Positions 33,782-43,836 of a DNA stretch of 64,000 nt are shown piece after piece (position 1 is the stretch's first letter; the number at the start of each line of letters is the position of its first letter). Both the position numbers and the translations under genes were made by a program. The notes beneath the pieces were generated by a model. That model saw only the letters and a list, made by a program, of their open reading frames with translations. It was not told where the DNA came from and ran no database searches. The stretch comes from Corylus avellana (lineage: Eukaryota; Streptophyta; Magnoliopsida; Fagales; Betulaceae), in contig NC_081543.1 in NCBI RefSeq assembly GCF_901000735.1, positions 10,833,921 through 10,897,920 on the forward strand, read 5' to 3'.

Positions 33782-33965
33782 TTACAAAGTAATTATTCCA
33801 CTTGCCTGAGACGAATTTGGTGTACTACCACTTTCACTTGCCTTGTTCGTCAGATCGATTATCTTCCAAACTCCCTCATAGCAAGCTCTGCAAATTACCC
33901 TTGTACCACTCCCACTCCCACTCTTAGACAAATTCTCTGATTTACAGATACTGCACTCTAGCCAT
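33782..33965 (-). pseudogene. Cys-rich (BTB/POZ-like) N-terminal exon relic, unit 2
   Basis: On the minus strand an open frame of about 60 codons reads LECSICKSENLSKSGSGSGT, then RVICRACYEGVWKIIDLTNK, and ends with TAA at 33782. The spacing C-x2-C ... C-x2-C-Y-E-G resembles the N-terminal zinc-like module of some plant BTB/POZ proteins such as Arabidopsis At1g01640; I am only moderately sure of that match. The ATG at 33965 is out of frame with this reading by one base, so translation of the module is not expected. A TATAAATA box precedes it, as in unit 1. No BTB domain follows. Confidence 0.45.
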
Positions 33966-34611
33966 CTCTGTGTAAAGGGTCTATTGTAGAGGGGGTGGCG
34001 AGTATTTATAAAGGGAAAGGAAGTTGAAGTCCTTTTAGACGTCTGATTTTGGATTAATTATATATTTAATATAATTGTGGTTGATTTAGGATTGTGCTTA
34101 TTAGATAATAATTGGTTAAAAAAGAAGATAAAGATATAGCACACGTGGAAAATAAAGAAGATTGCATGTAGATCCCACGTGGGTGGTTTGCCTACCTTCT
34201 TTCATCTTGGGTTGGTCGAATTCTTGAGGTTTTTTTTTTTTTTTAAAGTCAAATTTGTAATTTTATTTTTTCAATAATATTAAGGATTTCTACTTTTCAT
34301 TTTAACACCAATTCCTAATAAAGTGTCTAATTTGATAGCATGAAAAATGAAGGCCTATGATAATGTGGTGGATCTCTTGCTCTTTTTTATGCCATGGGGC
34401 GGCGGACAATATTCTCAATTATGACTTATTATTAAGATGATGCTACGAAAGTGATAGTCTACCTTTGAATTAACACTTGCTAAAAAAATTGATTGCGAAT
34501 TTTCATTGTCACGTTATTTTAGTTTGAAATAATACTAAATAAATAGTATTGCTTCAAAAATATAAAAGTATTGCAATAAGTATGACTTTTTTTTCTTTTT
34601 TTCTTTTTTTT

Positions 34612-35288
34612 GTTAAATACTTTTTTGGCCCTTTGTGGTTTAACAATTTTATTTTTTGCCTCCTTGGTTTTATTTTGTATTCCAGATGGTACCTCAAAAA
34701 TGGTTAAAAACGAAGATAGTATCTCCATTTAAATAATGTCCAAAAATTGACGGAAATTCACGTCAACACCCCTAAAAAGTTGACATATGTCCATATACAT
34801 AATTTAAAAATAAAAATTTTAAAAAACTAAAATGACTAAAAACATTACAAAATTAAATTAAAAATTAAAAATAAAAAACTGAAAAGGGGTGGCTCCAGGG
34901 CAAACGGGGGTTTCAACAACTCAAATATAGAAACGCATGTGCCAAACCAATCTCAAGTGTGACACCAAAATCAATAGAGGTGGTCACACTCTTTTGGTAA
35001 AATGGGTGGCCTACCACCCTTCCATTTTTTTTTTTTTTTTTAAATTTAATGTTTTTAATCATTTTATTTTTTAAAAAAAATTATTATTATTATTTTTTAA
35101 TTTCTAATTAGGTTTATGGACACATGTCAATATTTTAGGGGCGTTGATATGAATTTTCGTCAATTTTTGAACAGATGTACTATTTTCGTTTTTAATCATT
35201 ATTGAGGTACCATCTATAATACAAAACGAAACTAAAATGATAAAAAAATAAAATTATTAAACCACATGGAACAAAAGGTACTTAACCC
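34612..35288. repeat. Non-autonomous inverted-repeat element, second copy
   Basis: Paralogue of 30868-31554 in reverse orientation, with the same termini (gttaaatacttttttgg, ggtacttaac) and gatggtacctcaaaaatgg inside. Its core differs from copy 1: the GC-rich repeats are partly replaced by aactcaaatatagaaacgca and neighbouring sequence (34910-35010). Confidence 0.7.
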
Positions 35289-35411
35289 ATTTTTTTTTTA
35301 ATCCATATAACTTTTACAATTACTATTAACCTTAGAATACATCACTATTAAATTTTAGTAATTACTCTTTTAAGCGTTTTTTTGGGGGGCAAGTACAAGT
35401 TCGCGCCTTAG

Positions 35412-35433
35412 TTTCCCGCGCCAACTTTCCCGC
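35412..35433 (+). promoter_or_regulatory. Paired E2F consensus sites (unit 2)
   Basis: TTTCCCGC occurs at 35412-35419 and again at 35426-35433, seven bases after the first ends. This is the reverse-oriented paralogue of the F-box promoter. Both sites are perfect here. Confidence 0.6.
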
Positions 35434-36184
35434 TTATCTATTGCAATCGGACATAGGTAACCGCACCCCAAAAGCAAACCATCGTTTTCGGCCTCTCTCT
35501 TTCTCTGTGACAGGTTTCTCACTAAGGTATTTTCTCTTGTTTATCTTTTCTCAACCCATTTGTCATATATATATATATATTCAATCAGGCATGGTTGTAC
35601 TAATTAAAGCAATGTTTTTGGCCCATCTAATTCTTTTGCATTATTATGGGCCATGGCCGATGTTAAAGTCAGCTGAAGACTGCAGTATAAGATAATAATA
35701 TAATACTAAACCCCAGTTTCCTTAGTTCCGTTTTTTCTCAAATTTATTTGGCTGTTTTGAAGTTGAAATAGAAGGCAATGAAAATGTCTAACATTAATTT
35801 TTTTCTAAATGCACTTGAAATTAATTTCCCTTTCGGCAGAAAAAAGAGGGGAAAGTAGTAAATAGGTCAATCTTTTTCGTTGTTTTCTAAATGTACTGGT
35901 ATGTTCTGTCTGGTTGCTGAGAAAATGTATCATAGAAGAAGAGAACTTGGAACTTGGTTACTGGGGTTCCGAGTTTATCTTTTCTCTGTTATGGTATTCT
36001 ATAATTTGTTTTTTGACAACCAAAGTGATGATTAGGTGGGGTTTGTGATATATTGAATTGTTTAAAGTCGATTTTTGGTTTCTGCTGCTCTGTTCCAGTT
36101 TCTTACTGTTACTTCCATGATTCAAGAAATGGGAAATTCATGCAAAGTACAAATCAAGTTTTTTAATTCATGGGATTGATTTAC

Positions 36185-36284
36185 NNNNNNNNNNNNNNNN
36201 NNNNNNNNNNNNNNNNNNNNNNNNNNNNNNNNNNNNNNNNNNNNNNNNNNNNNNNNNNNNNNNNNNNNNNNNNNNNNNNNNNNN
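36185..36284. other. Assembly gap (100 N) before BOB B
   Basis: A run of 100 N that removes the start of BOB B. By comparison with unit 1, about 149 bases (32763-32911 equivalent) would be needed to join the flipped upstream contig to BOB B. Confidence 0.99.
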
Positions 36285-36285
36285 A

Positions 36286-36936
36286 TCAAACCCTCTTGGG
36301 TTCTTGGAATCTGCTTTCAACTTTGTCTCTCAGAATTCCAATCTGTTCAAGACAGACTCTGCCGAGAAACAAATCACGTCGTTGGCTCATTCAATCAAGG
36401 AAAGAATCGAGGCTGAAGAGGCGGCTGAGAAGAAGCGTTTGAAAGAAGAAGCCAAGAAGAAGGCCGCTTATGAGAAAGAACAAGAGAAGCAGGAGAAACT
36501 TGTTCCAAACACAGGAAACGGCATGGCTAGGGAGAATTATTTTTGGGGTCAGTCTCTTCAAGAGGTCACCATCAACGTTCCAATCCCTCCCGGAACAAAA
36601 TCCAGCGCCGTTTTGTGCGACATAAAGACGAATTATTTGAAGATTGGGCTTAAGGGTCAGCCACCAATTATCGACGGGGAGCTATATAAGGCGGTGAAAG
36701 TTAACGATTGGTTTTGGAGTTTGGAAGATCGGAGGGAAATTTCTGTTCAGATGAGCAAGAGAGACCAGACAGAGTGGTGGAAGTCTTTGTTGAAGGGCCG
36801 TCCGGAGATTCATACCCAGATGCTGACCAAGTTGTCTGACGTGGACATTGAAACTCGTACTGCCGTGGAGAAGATGGAGTTCGAACTGAGACGAAAGCAG
36901 TTGGGACGTCCGACCAGCGATGAGATCCAAAAGTAA
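36286..36936 (+). pseudogene. BOBBER/NudC-like gene, copy B (nonsense codon)
   Basis: The frame resumes after the gap at SNPLGFLESAF and runs through the coiled-coil linker, the complete CS domain (WGQSLQEVTINVPIPPGTKS, DGELYKAVKVNDWFWSLED) and the WWKSLLKGRPEI motif. It then departs from copy C: about five residues of the conserved EIDTQKVEPEPSK stretch are missing, and the conserved MMFDQRQKQ reads MEFELRRKQ. A TAA at 36934-36936 stands where copy C has GAA, so the last 22 residues (LLKQVMAQNPTMMDFSNMGF region, to the old stop at 37000-37002) are lost. The start is in the gap. Probably a decaying copy; the core domain is intact. Confidence 0.8.
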
Positions 36937-37002
36937 GAGCTGCTGAAGCAAGTCATGGCTCAGAATCCAACCATGATGGACTTCTCCAATATGGGTTTTT
37001 GA

Positions 37003-37196
37003 GGTTGGAAATATTTGGTTGCTGTTTTTATCGCTTAGTCTCGGATCCTGTTGAGCTGCATCATGCAATGTCATGGATGTTTTTGCTATATTTTACCATA
37101 TATTCAATTTTTGATTCACAATAGTAAATCTTCAATTTTTAGCAATATTTTACTATATATTCAATTTTTGGATTAGCACCAATATACTTCTTATTA
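37003..37196 (+). other. 3' flank of BOB B
   Basis: Matches the 3' flank of BOB C at 41546-41680 (ggttggaaat...tggttgctgtttttatcgct) and so is the old 3' UTR. The phrase attttactatatattcaatt is duplicated locally. Confidence 0.6.
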
Positions 37197-37529
37197 GTGT
37201 GTACAAGCGGTACTCGCTAACTGCAACTGCCTAAGACGGTTATTGAATTTTAGTAACTACAACCCGCTCGGTTAACAAATAACCAGCGGTTTTATAATTT
37301 TTTTAATTATATATATATATATAAAAGCTTTTAGGCTTTTTGAAGTATTTTGGGCCTTTTTATGCCTATTTTTTGGGCTTATTTTAAATAGTTTTTTATC
37401 AAAGTGTTCAAAAAACACAATGAATATGATGAAACCTATCCCAAACTCGTATTTAAAACGACACCGTTTTGAAGTTTAACACCAAAACTTCATCTTTTTA
37501 ATGTTATATTTTTAATATAAAATATAAAA

Positions 37530-37580
<51 letters not shown>

Positions 37581-37757
37581 ATGGCTAGCGGTTATTAACC
37601 GCTTTTCTCTACCCCTAAAACTGCTAACCACTTTGCTCTAGGCGGTTAGTGATCGATTTTTTATAACCACCTACCAAAGCGGTTATATGGTTAGCGCTTA
37701 GCAATTATAAGTGGTTAGCAGTTGCGGTGCGGTGATAACAACCCCATTTGTACACCC
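37197..37757. repeat. TGTACA-ended MITE of the GCGGTTA family, about 560 bp
   Basis: The left end gtgtgtacaagcgg pairs with the right end ccccatttgtacaccc. The interior is rich in inverted words such as ggttagcggttattaaccgc and has a long TA microsatellite at 37533-37574. Fragments of the same family lie at 32370-32510, 33690-33780, 38067-38095 and 40300-40437. No coding capacity. Confidence 0.65.
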
Positions 37758-37966
37758 TTAACTCTTATTATGCTCATATACAACTAGACTGATATGCTAT
37801 AAACTGATTTTCACTATCATATGATTCATACCATTTTAATTATGTGATAGTTATATAGCAATTTATTAAATAATATTACTCTAATAAAAAATACAAGAGT
37901 ACTTAATAGTGTGTATTGAACAGGTCAGTAAACAAGAACATCGCTCACATCCATGTTGTTCCACAA

Positions 37967-38066
37967 NNNNNNNNNNNNNNNNNNNNNNNNNNNNNNNNNN
38001 NNNNNNNNNNNNNNNNNNNNNNNNNNNNNNNNNNNNNNNNNNNNNNNNNNNNNNNNNNNNNNNNNN
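37967..38066. other. Assembly gap (100 N)
   Basis: A run of 100 N. Similar text (tttgtacaccc...taactcttat) occurs on both sides (37748-37770 and 38067-38088), so a repeat probably broke the assembly. Confidence 0.99.
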
Positions 38067-38105
38067 TTTGTACACCCCTAACTCTTATGGTGTCAATCTT
38101 TAACA

Positions 38106-38650
38106 AATTATTCTGATAGTGAAAATCAGTTATAACGGATTTTCACTATCAGTGCTCTTAAACTAATCTGTTAAAGAATAATTTGTTTGTTTTAGCTTTT
38201 TTTTACAGAGGATCAGGCCCTCTTATGTTCTTCTAACACAACTTTACAGGTATGCAAAATTCGAGCTACGAGAAGAAGTAATAAGAGTTATATAGCAATT
38301 TATTAAATAGTGAATAGTTGCGGTTAGCACTTAGTTTACCTTTATAAAGTCAACTTTCCTGTCAATGCTACGAAGTTGAAAAATGCATATTATAGATGCA
38401 AATTTTTAAACCACGAAAAGTATAATGAGACAGAAAAGCAACAGTTGGTTTTATTGCATACAAAATCAGAAAACAAAATGCACCTTAAAGTTTAATATGT
38501 CATGTAATTATGATCTTTATTAGTGCATGCATGGTAACTTCATTCAATAAATCAACCACGAGTCAAAGTAGATATGTTATGCAAAACAGCAAAATTTACC
38601 TTGATTTGACATTCAGCACCTCTACATTGTCTCCCATCACAGCATCCTTA
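38106..38650. pseudogene. Rearranged tail fragments of a third F-box copy
   Basis: Two pieces of the F-box unit lie side by side in opposite orientation. 38150-38280 is the reverse complement of about 27024-27165 and contains the acceptor and first dozen codons of the F-box second exon. 38345-38650 is a direct paralogue of 27894-28205 and ends with the last codons of the F-box first exon on the minus strand (NVEVLNVKS). The rest of the gene is missing. A short hairpin (tagtgaaaatc / gattttcacta) at 38118-38150 marks the left border. Confidence 0.75.
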
Positions 38651-39555
38651 ACAAAATTTATTTTATTTGGTGTTTTCATTGGATTGTGTTGGTTATGCAG
38701 GAATTCAAAGAATTTCTTAACAATATTTAGTTAATTCATTTCATTAAATTTTTGAGGATTTCAATTCGATCCTATGAACACCCCAAATTGTAATCTTCTT
38801 CCAATAAAAATACATCTTAAAATACTTGTTTAGACGTGCATTATATGCTGGTCAGAACGAAATTGTGGTCAAACAAAGTTGAACGCCAATTCTTACTTTC
38901 TTTTTTTTTTCAATTGGACGTCTTGCATGTCAAAGTTTTAGATGTGAATATAGTGTAAACTCCTTTCTTTCAATCATACAATTTGTATTTTAAAATGAGT
39001 TAATGATCCTTTAGAGATAAATGTCAATTTAATACATCGTGTTAGAATAGTTAACTTCGTGCCACACGAAGGTTCTCTTCTACTTTTATAATGAATTATT
39101 TTATAATCACCTACTACATGTCACTTTCTTATTAGAGATGTCCCCTTTAGCGAAAGAGGAATGATACATCCCAATTTAGGGCCAACTTTTTTCTTATTTT
39201 TTAATTTAAAAAAAAAATAACAAAATTAAAAATTAAATAAGTTTTTGAAGCATTAATTTTTATTTTGGTCCTTCTTTTATTTGGTATTTTTTTTTTAAAT
39301 AAAAATTGTATTTTTATTCATAATTATGACCAATTTTTTTTAAACTTTTGGGCCTTAGGCTCTAAAGCTTTCCAAATTAATAGTGTGGGATTGGGTCTAT
39401 GGTTCAACATATTGAATTAGTGGACTATTTTCATTGTATCTCTTTCCCTCATTTGTCACCTTTTCCTTTGTTTTTCATTTACATTTTCATCCTCCGACAA
39501 ATTCTACAAACACAGAGAGGATATCGACTTTTAGGGTTTATCGTTAATTCTAGTG

Positions 39556-39601
<46 letters not shown>

Positions 39602-39607
39602 CCCCCA
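38651..39607. other. AT-rich spacer, no gene seen
   Basis: No domain or RNA gene recognised. A TA microsatellite lies at 39560-39599. The open frame at 39399-39731 runs through this microsatellite and has no conserved feature. Confidence 0.55.
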
Positions 39608-40250
39608 AATTAACAGCAATTTTTTAAAAAGTCAATGTTCAAAAAGTGTTAAAGTAGCCTATCAAACTATCAAAGTGTGTCAAAAAGGCCACATATTTTT
39701 TTATATTCCAATAATACCCTTATTCATTTAAAAACTAAAATAAAAAACTAAAAATTTAATTTTTTTTTTAAACAAAAAGAAAAAAGGAAAAAGGAAAGGG
39801 ATAGCTTTCCATTTTTTTTTTTTTTTTTTTTTTAAAGTTCAATGTATATATATTTTATTAAGAATGACACGTGTCGTCATTTTTATTGGTTTTGACGTCA
39901 CATTTGACAGAATTCGTCACATTTTTTAATGAAATTTGACTACATGGACTAAATTGTTTTTTTAGAATATCTCTGGAACCTTTGATTTTATTTTCATATG
40001 ATATGAAGCAATTTATAATTTAGGCCAAATACAATGACTAATTATTTATTTATTCCTTTTTTTTTGTATTTATTCGCCTATTGTTTTTTTTTTAATTTTT
40101 TAATTGTTTAATTTTTTAATTTTTTTTTAAAAGAATAAGGGTATTATAGGAATATAAAAAAATAAGTGGTCTTTTTTTATACATTTTGGTAGTTTGATAA
40201 ACTACTTTAGTACTTTTTAAATATTTTGAAACTCTATTGCAAACAACTAT
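39608..40250. repeat. Inverted-repeat element of about 640 bp
   Basis: The left end (gtgttaaagtagcctatcaa, ... attccaataatacccttatt) pairs over about 85 bp with the right end (aataagggtattataggaat ... tttgataaactactttagta). The interior holds gacacgtgtcgtcattttta and gacagaattcgtcac. No coding capacity; likely a non-autonomous DNA transposon. Related inner sequence is seen near 10.98-11.1 kb. Confidence 0.65.
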
Positions 40251-40299
40251 TAGTTTGTAGAGCTTTTTTATATTTTTCCTTTTATATTATTATATATAA

Positions 40300-40437
40300 G
40301 GGTAGGCGGTTAGCAGTTATTAACCGCTTTTTCCTATCCCTAAAACCACTAACCGCCCCGCCCCACCCTAGGCTAACGTTATAAATAGTTAGCAGTTGCA
40401 GGGCGGTTATAACAGCCCCGTTTGTATACCCCTATTA
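40300..40437. repeat. Fragment of the GCGGTTA MITE family upstream of BOB C
   Basis: Words gcggttagcagttattaacc and gcggttataacagccccgtttgt match the family of 37197-37757. It is at the same place relative to the promoter as the fragment in unit 1. Confidence 0.6.
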
Positions 40438-40561
40438 AAAATATAAAGAAAATTGTCTTGGTGGGACGGATGGCTCCTACTAAAGCCCATGGCTAAACGG
40501 GTCAAATATGAGAGAAAGTTTTAAAGCCAGATCCGAATGTAATCCTATTCGAAAACGGCGC

Positions 40562-40650
40562 GGAAAACTCTAGAGACTTCCAAATCCAAATAGTAGACGG
40601 AAGACATGGAACCGCCTTTCTTACTTTCACTTCGCCTCTATATATTTATC
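40562..40650 (+). promoter_or_regulatory. BOB C promoter: heat-shock-like element and TATA box
   Basis: 40562-40581 reads GGAAA ACTCT AGAGA CTTCC, the same four alternating units as in copy A. A TATA box (tatatattta) lies at 40639-40648 and the start codon at 40730. Sequence between has diverged, so the element's persistence stands out somewhat. Confidence 0.5.
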
Positions 40651-40729
40651 GCCAAACCCAATAACACCATCCACGACAAACCCTTTTAGCCTCCCAGCAA
40701 ATCCCAACAATTAATCCAGGTTGTCAGCA

Positions 40730-41545
40730 ATGGCCATCCTAGAAGAAGTTGAACAACTTCAACAATCTTCCTCCTTCACTTTCAATGCGGTTCTTGATCC
40801 TTCAAACCCTCTTGGGTTCATAGAATCTGCTTTCAACTTTGTCTCTCAAAACTCCAATTTGTTCAAGACAGAGTCTGCCGAAAAACAAATCATGTCGTCG
40901 GTTCTTTCAATAAAGGAAAGAATCGAGGCTGAAGAGGCGGCTGAGAAGAAGAAGCGTTTGAAACAACAAGCCGAGAAGAAGGCCGCTTATGAGAAAGAAC
41001 AAGAGAAGCAGAAGGAGAAGGAGAAAAAACTTGTTCCAAACACAGGAAACGGCCTGAATATGGAAAATTATTCGTGGGGTCAGTCCCTTCAAGAGGTCAC
41101 CATCAACGTTACAATCCCTCCCGGAACAAAATCCAGCGCCCTTTTGTGCGACATAAAGACGAATTATTTGAAGATTGGGCTCAAGGGTCAGCCGCCAATT
41201 ATCGACGGTGAGCTATATAAGCCGGTGAAAGTTAACGATTGCTTTTGGAGTTTAGAAGATCGGAGGGAAATTTCTGTTCAGATGAGCAAGAGAGACAAGA
41301 CAGAGTGGTGGAAGTCTTTCTTGAAGGGCGGTCCGGAGATTGATACCCAAAAAGTAGAACCGGAGCCGAGCAAGTTGTCTGACTTGGACATTGAAACTCG
41401 TTCTGCCGTGGAGAAGATGATGTTTGATCAGAGGCAGAAGCAGTTGGGGCGTCCGACCAGCGATGATATCCAAAAGGAAGAGCTGCTGAAGCAATTCAAG
41501 GCTCAGAATCCAACCATGATGGACTTCTCCAATATGGGTTTTTGA
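40730..41545 (+). CDS. BOB1: BOBBER/NudC-domain co-chaperone, copy C (intact)
   Basis: Complete intronless frame of 271 residues starting MAILEEVEQLQQSSSF. Residues about 15-60 form a conserved N-terminal helix region (FNAVLDPSNPLGFIESAF). Residues 61-101 are a Lys/Glu-rich coiled coil. The NudC/CS domain spans about 114-202 (WGQSLQEVTINVTIPPGTKS, LKIGLKGQPPIIDGELYKPV, EWWKSFLKGGPEIDTQKVEP). The conserved C-terminal block EKMMFDQRQKQLGRPTS and the terminal MDFSNMGF agree with eukaryotic NudC proteins. Arabidopsis BOB1 (about 300 residues) is a heat-induced small chaperone needed for growth and patterning; this is a shorter relative. It is the only undamaged member of the array in view. Start chosen at the first ATG after the TATA box. 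The symbol marks family membership, not proven orthology. Confidence 0.9.
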   Translation: MAILEEVEQLQQSSSFTFNAVLDPSNPLGFIESAFNFVSQNSNLFKTESAEKQIMSSVLSIKERIEAEEAAEKKKRLKQQAEKKAAYEKEQEKQKEKEKKLVPNTGNGLNMENYSWGQSLQEVTINVTIPPGTKSSALLCDIKTNYLKIGLKGQPPIIDGELYKPVKVNDCFWSLEDRREISVQMSKRDKTEWWKSFLKGGPEIDTQKVEPEPSKLSDLDIETRSAVEKMMFDQRQKQLGRPTSDDIQKEELLKQFKAQNPTMMDFSNMGF

Positions 41546-42749
41546 GGTTGGAAATGTTTGGTTGCTGTTTTTATCGCTTAGTCTCGGATCCTGTTGAGCT
41601 ACATCATGCAATGTCAGGGATGTTTTGGCTATATTTTACTATATATTCAATTTTTGATTCACAATAGTAAATCTAAACTGGTATTTTCCCACAAGTCAAG
41701 TACTATTTATGACCATTTTTTTGTGGAAAAAAATAAAAAACTGTAAATCCAAGTACTAATAAAGTATTTAACCCAAAAAAATAAAAAGAAAAAGATATTA
41801 GATTGTGTATTGTGTTAGAGTTTAAAAAAGAAAAAGAAAAGAGAGAGATTGAGAATAGTGTGGCTGAGCATAAGAATTCATATGGATTATGATTTTCAGC
41901 CGTTCCAACTTCCCAAGTAGACAATAATTTATTTCACTTCAATTTCGTTCTCAACTCGAGTATGATTTTCAATTAAGAATATGTTCTAAGAATTGAGAAT
42001 ATGCAACTTTATATTTCCCGCCATGTGGGATTTTTGTGCATGTGACAATTTTTTGATATTTCCTGCCACGTGGGATTTTCATGTATTTTTAAGAGTGTTT
42101 TGTGTTTGAAAATATTTTTATTTTGAGAAGAGAAAACAAAAGAACAAAAACAAAGTATAACTTCTATTAAATAACCATATAATTAAAGAGCTCATTACAT
42201 TAGAAAGAACAGAGAGAAGAAACCCTACTTTGATCATATGAATTTTCAAAATTAATAATAATAGAAGTACAACTTTTTACATGAAGAAAGGACTAAGCTG
42301 ATAAATTTTGCATGCTAAGTGCAGATCTGTCTATTTCCTCAAAAAAAGAAAAAAAAAAAAAAAAAAAGAAGAAAGATTCTTGCTATTTATCATTCTTTTC
42401 CTAAATAAATAAACATGAAATATTAAGTGGATTCAATCAAACAGGATTCTGCTGCTATAACAAACAGATAAACCTGATAGCAACTACACAGGTTAACATC
42501 AGATAAACAGATTTAAGGAATAAACTCTTTACAATAGCTAGCATGCAACTTTTCAAAGAAGTCATTGATTAACAAAAGAGTTTGTTTAGAGTCAACTGGC
42601 CAAACCTTGGATGCAGTATACAAAAACCATCAGGAGGTAACTTTTTGTAATGACCCAAAACAAGGAAAGGTGCCCAAAATAACAACCTCAGACCAAAAAC
42701 TGGTTATTCTAAGGTTCTAAAGCATCCAAGTATCTAACATTGAACAAAT
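41546..42749. other. Spacer between BOB C and F-box B
   Basis: Starts with the BOB C 3' UTR. From about 41990 it is paralogous to 26040-26950, the 3' flank of F-box A, with small insertions such as the A run at 42349-42367. No gene seen. Confidence 0.6.
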
Positions 42750-42954
42750 TCAGCAGCTTTCCTCAGACAAAGAGTAAAAATCCGACCCCAGATCACTAAT
42801 TTCTTCCACCAAAAAGAGAGGTTTTACTTCTTCTCGTAGCTCGAATTTTGCACACCTGTAAAGTAGTGTTAGAAAAACATAAGAGGCCCTGATCCTATGT
42901 AAAATAAACTAAAACAAAAAACATTATTCTTTAACAGATTAGTTTAAGAGCACT

Positions 42955-43836
42955 AGAACCAACACTCTCATGACGTGGATATTGCCACCTGGATCTGTGC
43001 ATGCACCTGCACCTGTGGTTGGGCGATTCGACTTAGAGCCTTCAACAGGAGCTCGTACAGGCCTCTCGCCGTGATAAATCCAGTATTTGTATTGGGGCCG
43101 CATTCCTTTTCCTCCAGTCAAGTGGTCGTATACTAAACCCGGCGGGTGTCGCCTGTTAAGGCGACATGTCTTACACGGACAATAAATTAATCTATCTGGA
43201 GTTGTACAGTTCTGAATTGCGAAGTCCACGAACGATCTACACCCGTCTCTGTATTCCTTCGTACCCCTGGACTTCGTCATCCAACTCTTGTCCATAACGT
43301 TACTACGTAAATTAGGAACAAATATATAAGAATTATCCTAAACACATACACGTCATGCATTGGTATAGCTCATAGGGACCCTAAAAAGGAATAATTAAAA
43401 CTAGTTTAGTTTTTTTTAATTTACATGTACATAATGTAAGGTTGAAAAACGTGTATATATATATATATTATCATAAACTTAAATGCACTTGGTAACTAGG
43501 GGACCCTAAATTAAAAACATATAGTTAGGTTACTTGTTTTTTTTTTTTTTTTTTTTATAAGTTTTTTAAATTTTCCTAACAATTACATAAGCTAAATTTG
43601 CAAAACCTAATAAACTAAATGAAGATTAGTCCAAATTAAATGCACTTGGTAGCTAGGGGACCCTAAATTTAAAAAATATAGCTGTGTTACTTTTATTTAT
43701 TTTTAATAAGTTTTTAAAATTTTTCTAATAATTACATAAGCTAAATTTGCAAAACCTAATGAATTAAATTAAGACTAGTCCAAATTAAATGCACTTTGTT
43801 GCTAGGGGACCCTAAATTTAAAAAATATAGCTATGT
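42955..43836 (-). mobile_element. CACTA (En/Spm) transposon fragment with TAD domain
   Basis: The minus-strand frame 42939-43295 starts MDKSWMTKSRGTKEYRDG and continues with IYCPCKTCRLNRRHPPGLVYDHL and QYKYWIYHGE. This is the transposase-associated (TAD, Transpos_assoc) domain of plant CACTA transposases, including its CPCKTC zinc motif. Only this N-terminal piece is present; the transposase core is missing. The insert replaces about 300 bases of host sequence (27166-27478 in unit 1). Upstream of the ATG lie three direct repeats. Confidence 0.8.
43481..43836. repeat. Three direct repeats of about 150 bp
   Basis: The phrase aaatgcacttggta(a/g)ctagg with gggaccctaaatt recurs at 43481, 43638 and 43787 (third copy cut by the insert border). 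Such arrays are common near the ends of CACTA elements. Confidence 0.8.

Larger units (their letters stand above)
33418..36184. repeat. Reverse-oriented paralogue of 29970-32762 (probably a flipped contig)
   Basis: The whole contig between two 100-N gaps is the reverse complement of unit 1 from the F-box 5' flank to the BOB promoter. Its left edge is the GA run equal to 32750-32762 and its right edge (gattgatttac) equals 29970. The content, in reverse, is BOB promoter, MITE fragment, Cys-rich relic, inverted-repeat element and F-box promoter with E2F sites. See the finding on contig orientation. Confidence 0.9.

Noticed and set aside
29970..36184. A genuine 2.8-kb palindromic duplication with BOB A in the spacer
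   Set aside because: Both breakpoints coincide with 100-N gaps, and reversing one contig yields a simpler direct duplicate; kept only as the alternative.
42951..42955. The word CACTA at the left edge of the TAD-bearing insert, as a transposon terminus
   Set aside because: The bases cact are also present in the uninterrupted paralogue of unit 1, and the coding frame starts almost at once, so it is host sequence and not a terminal repeat.
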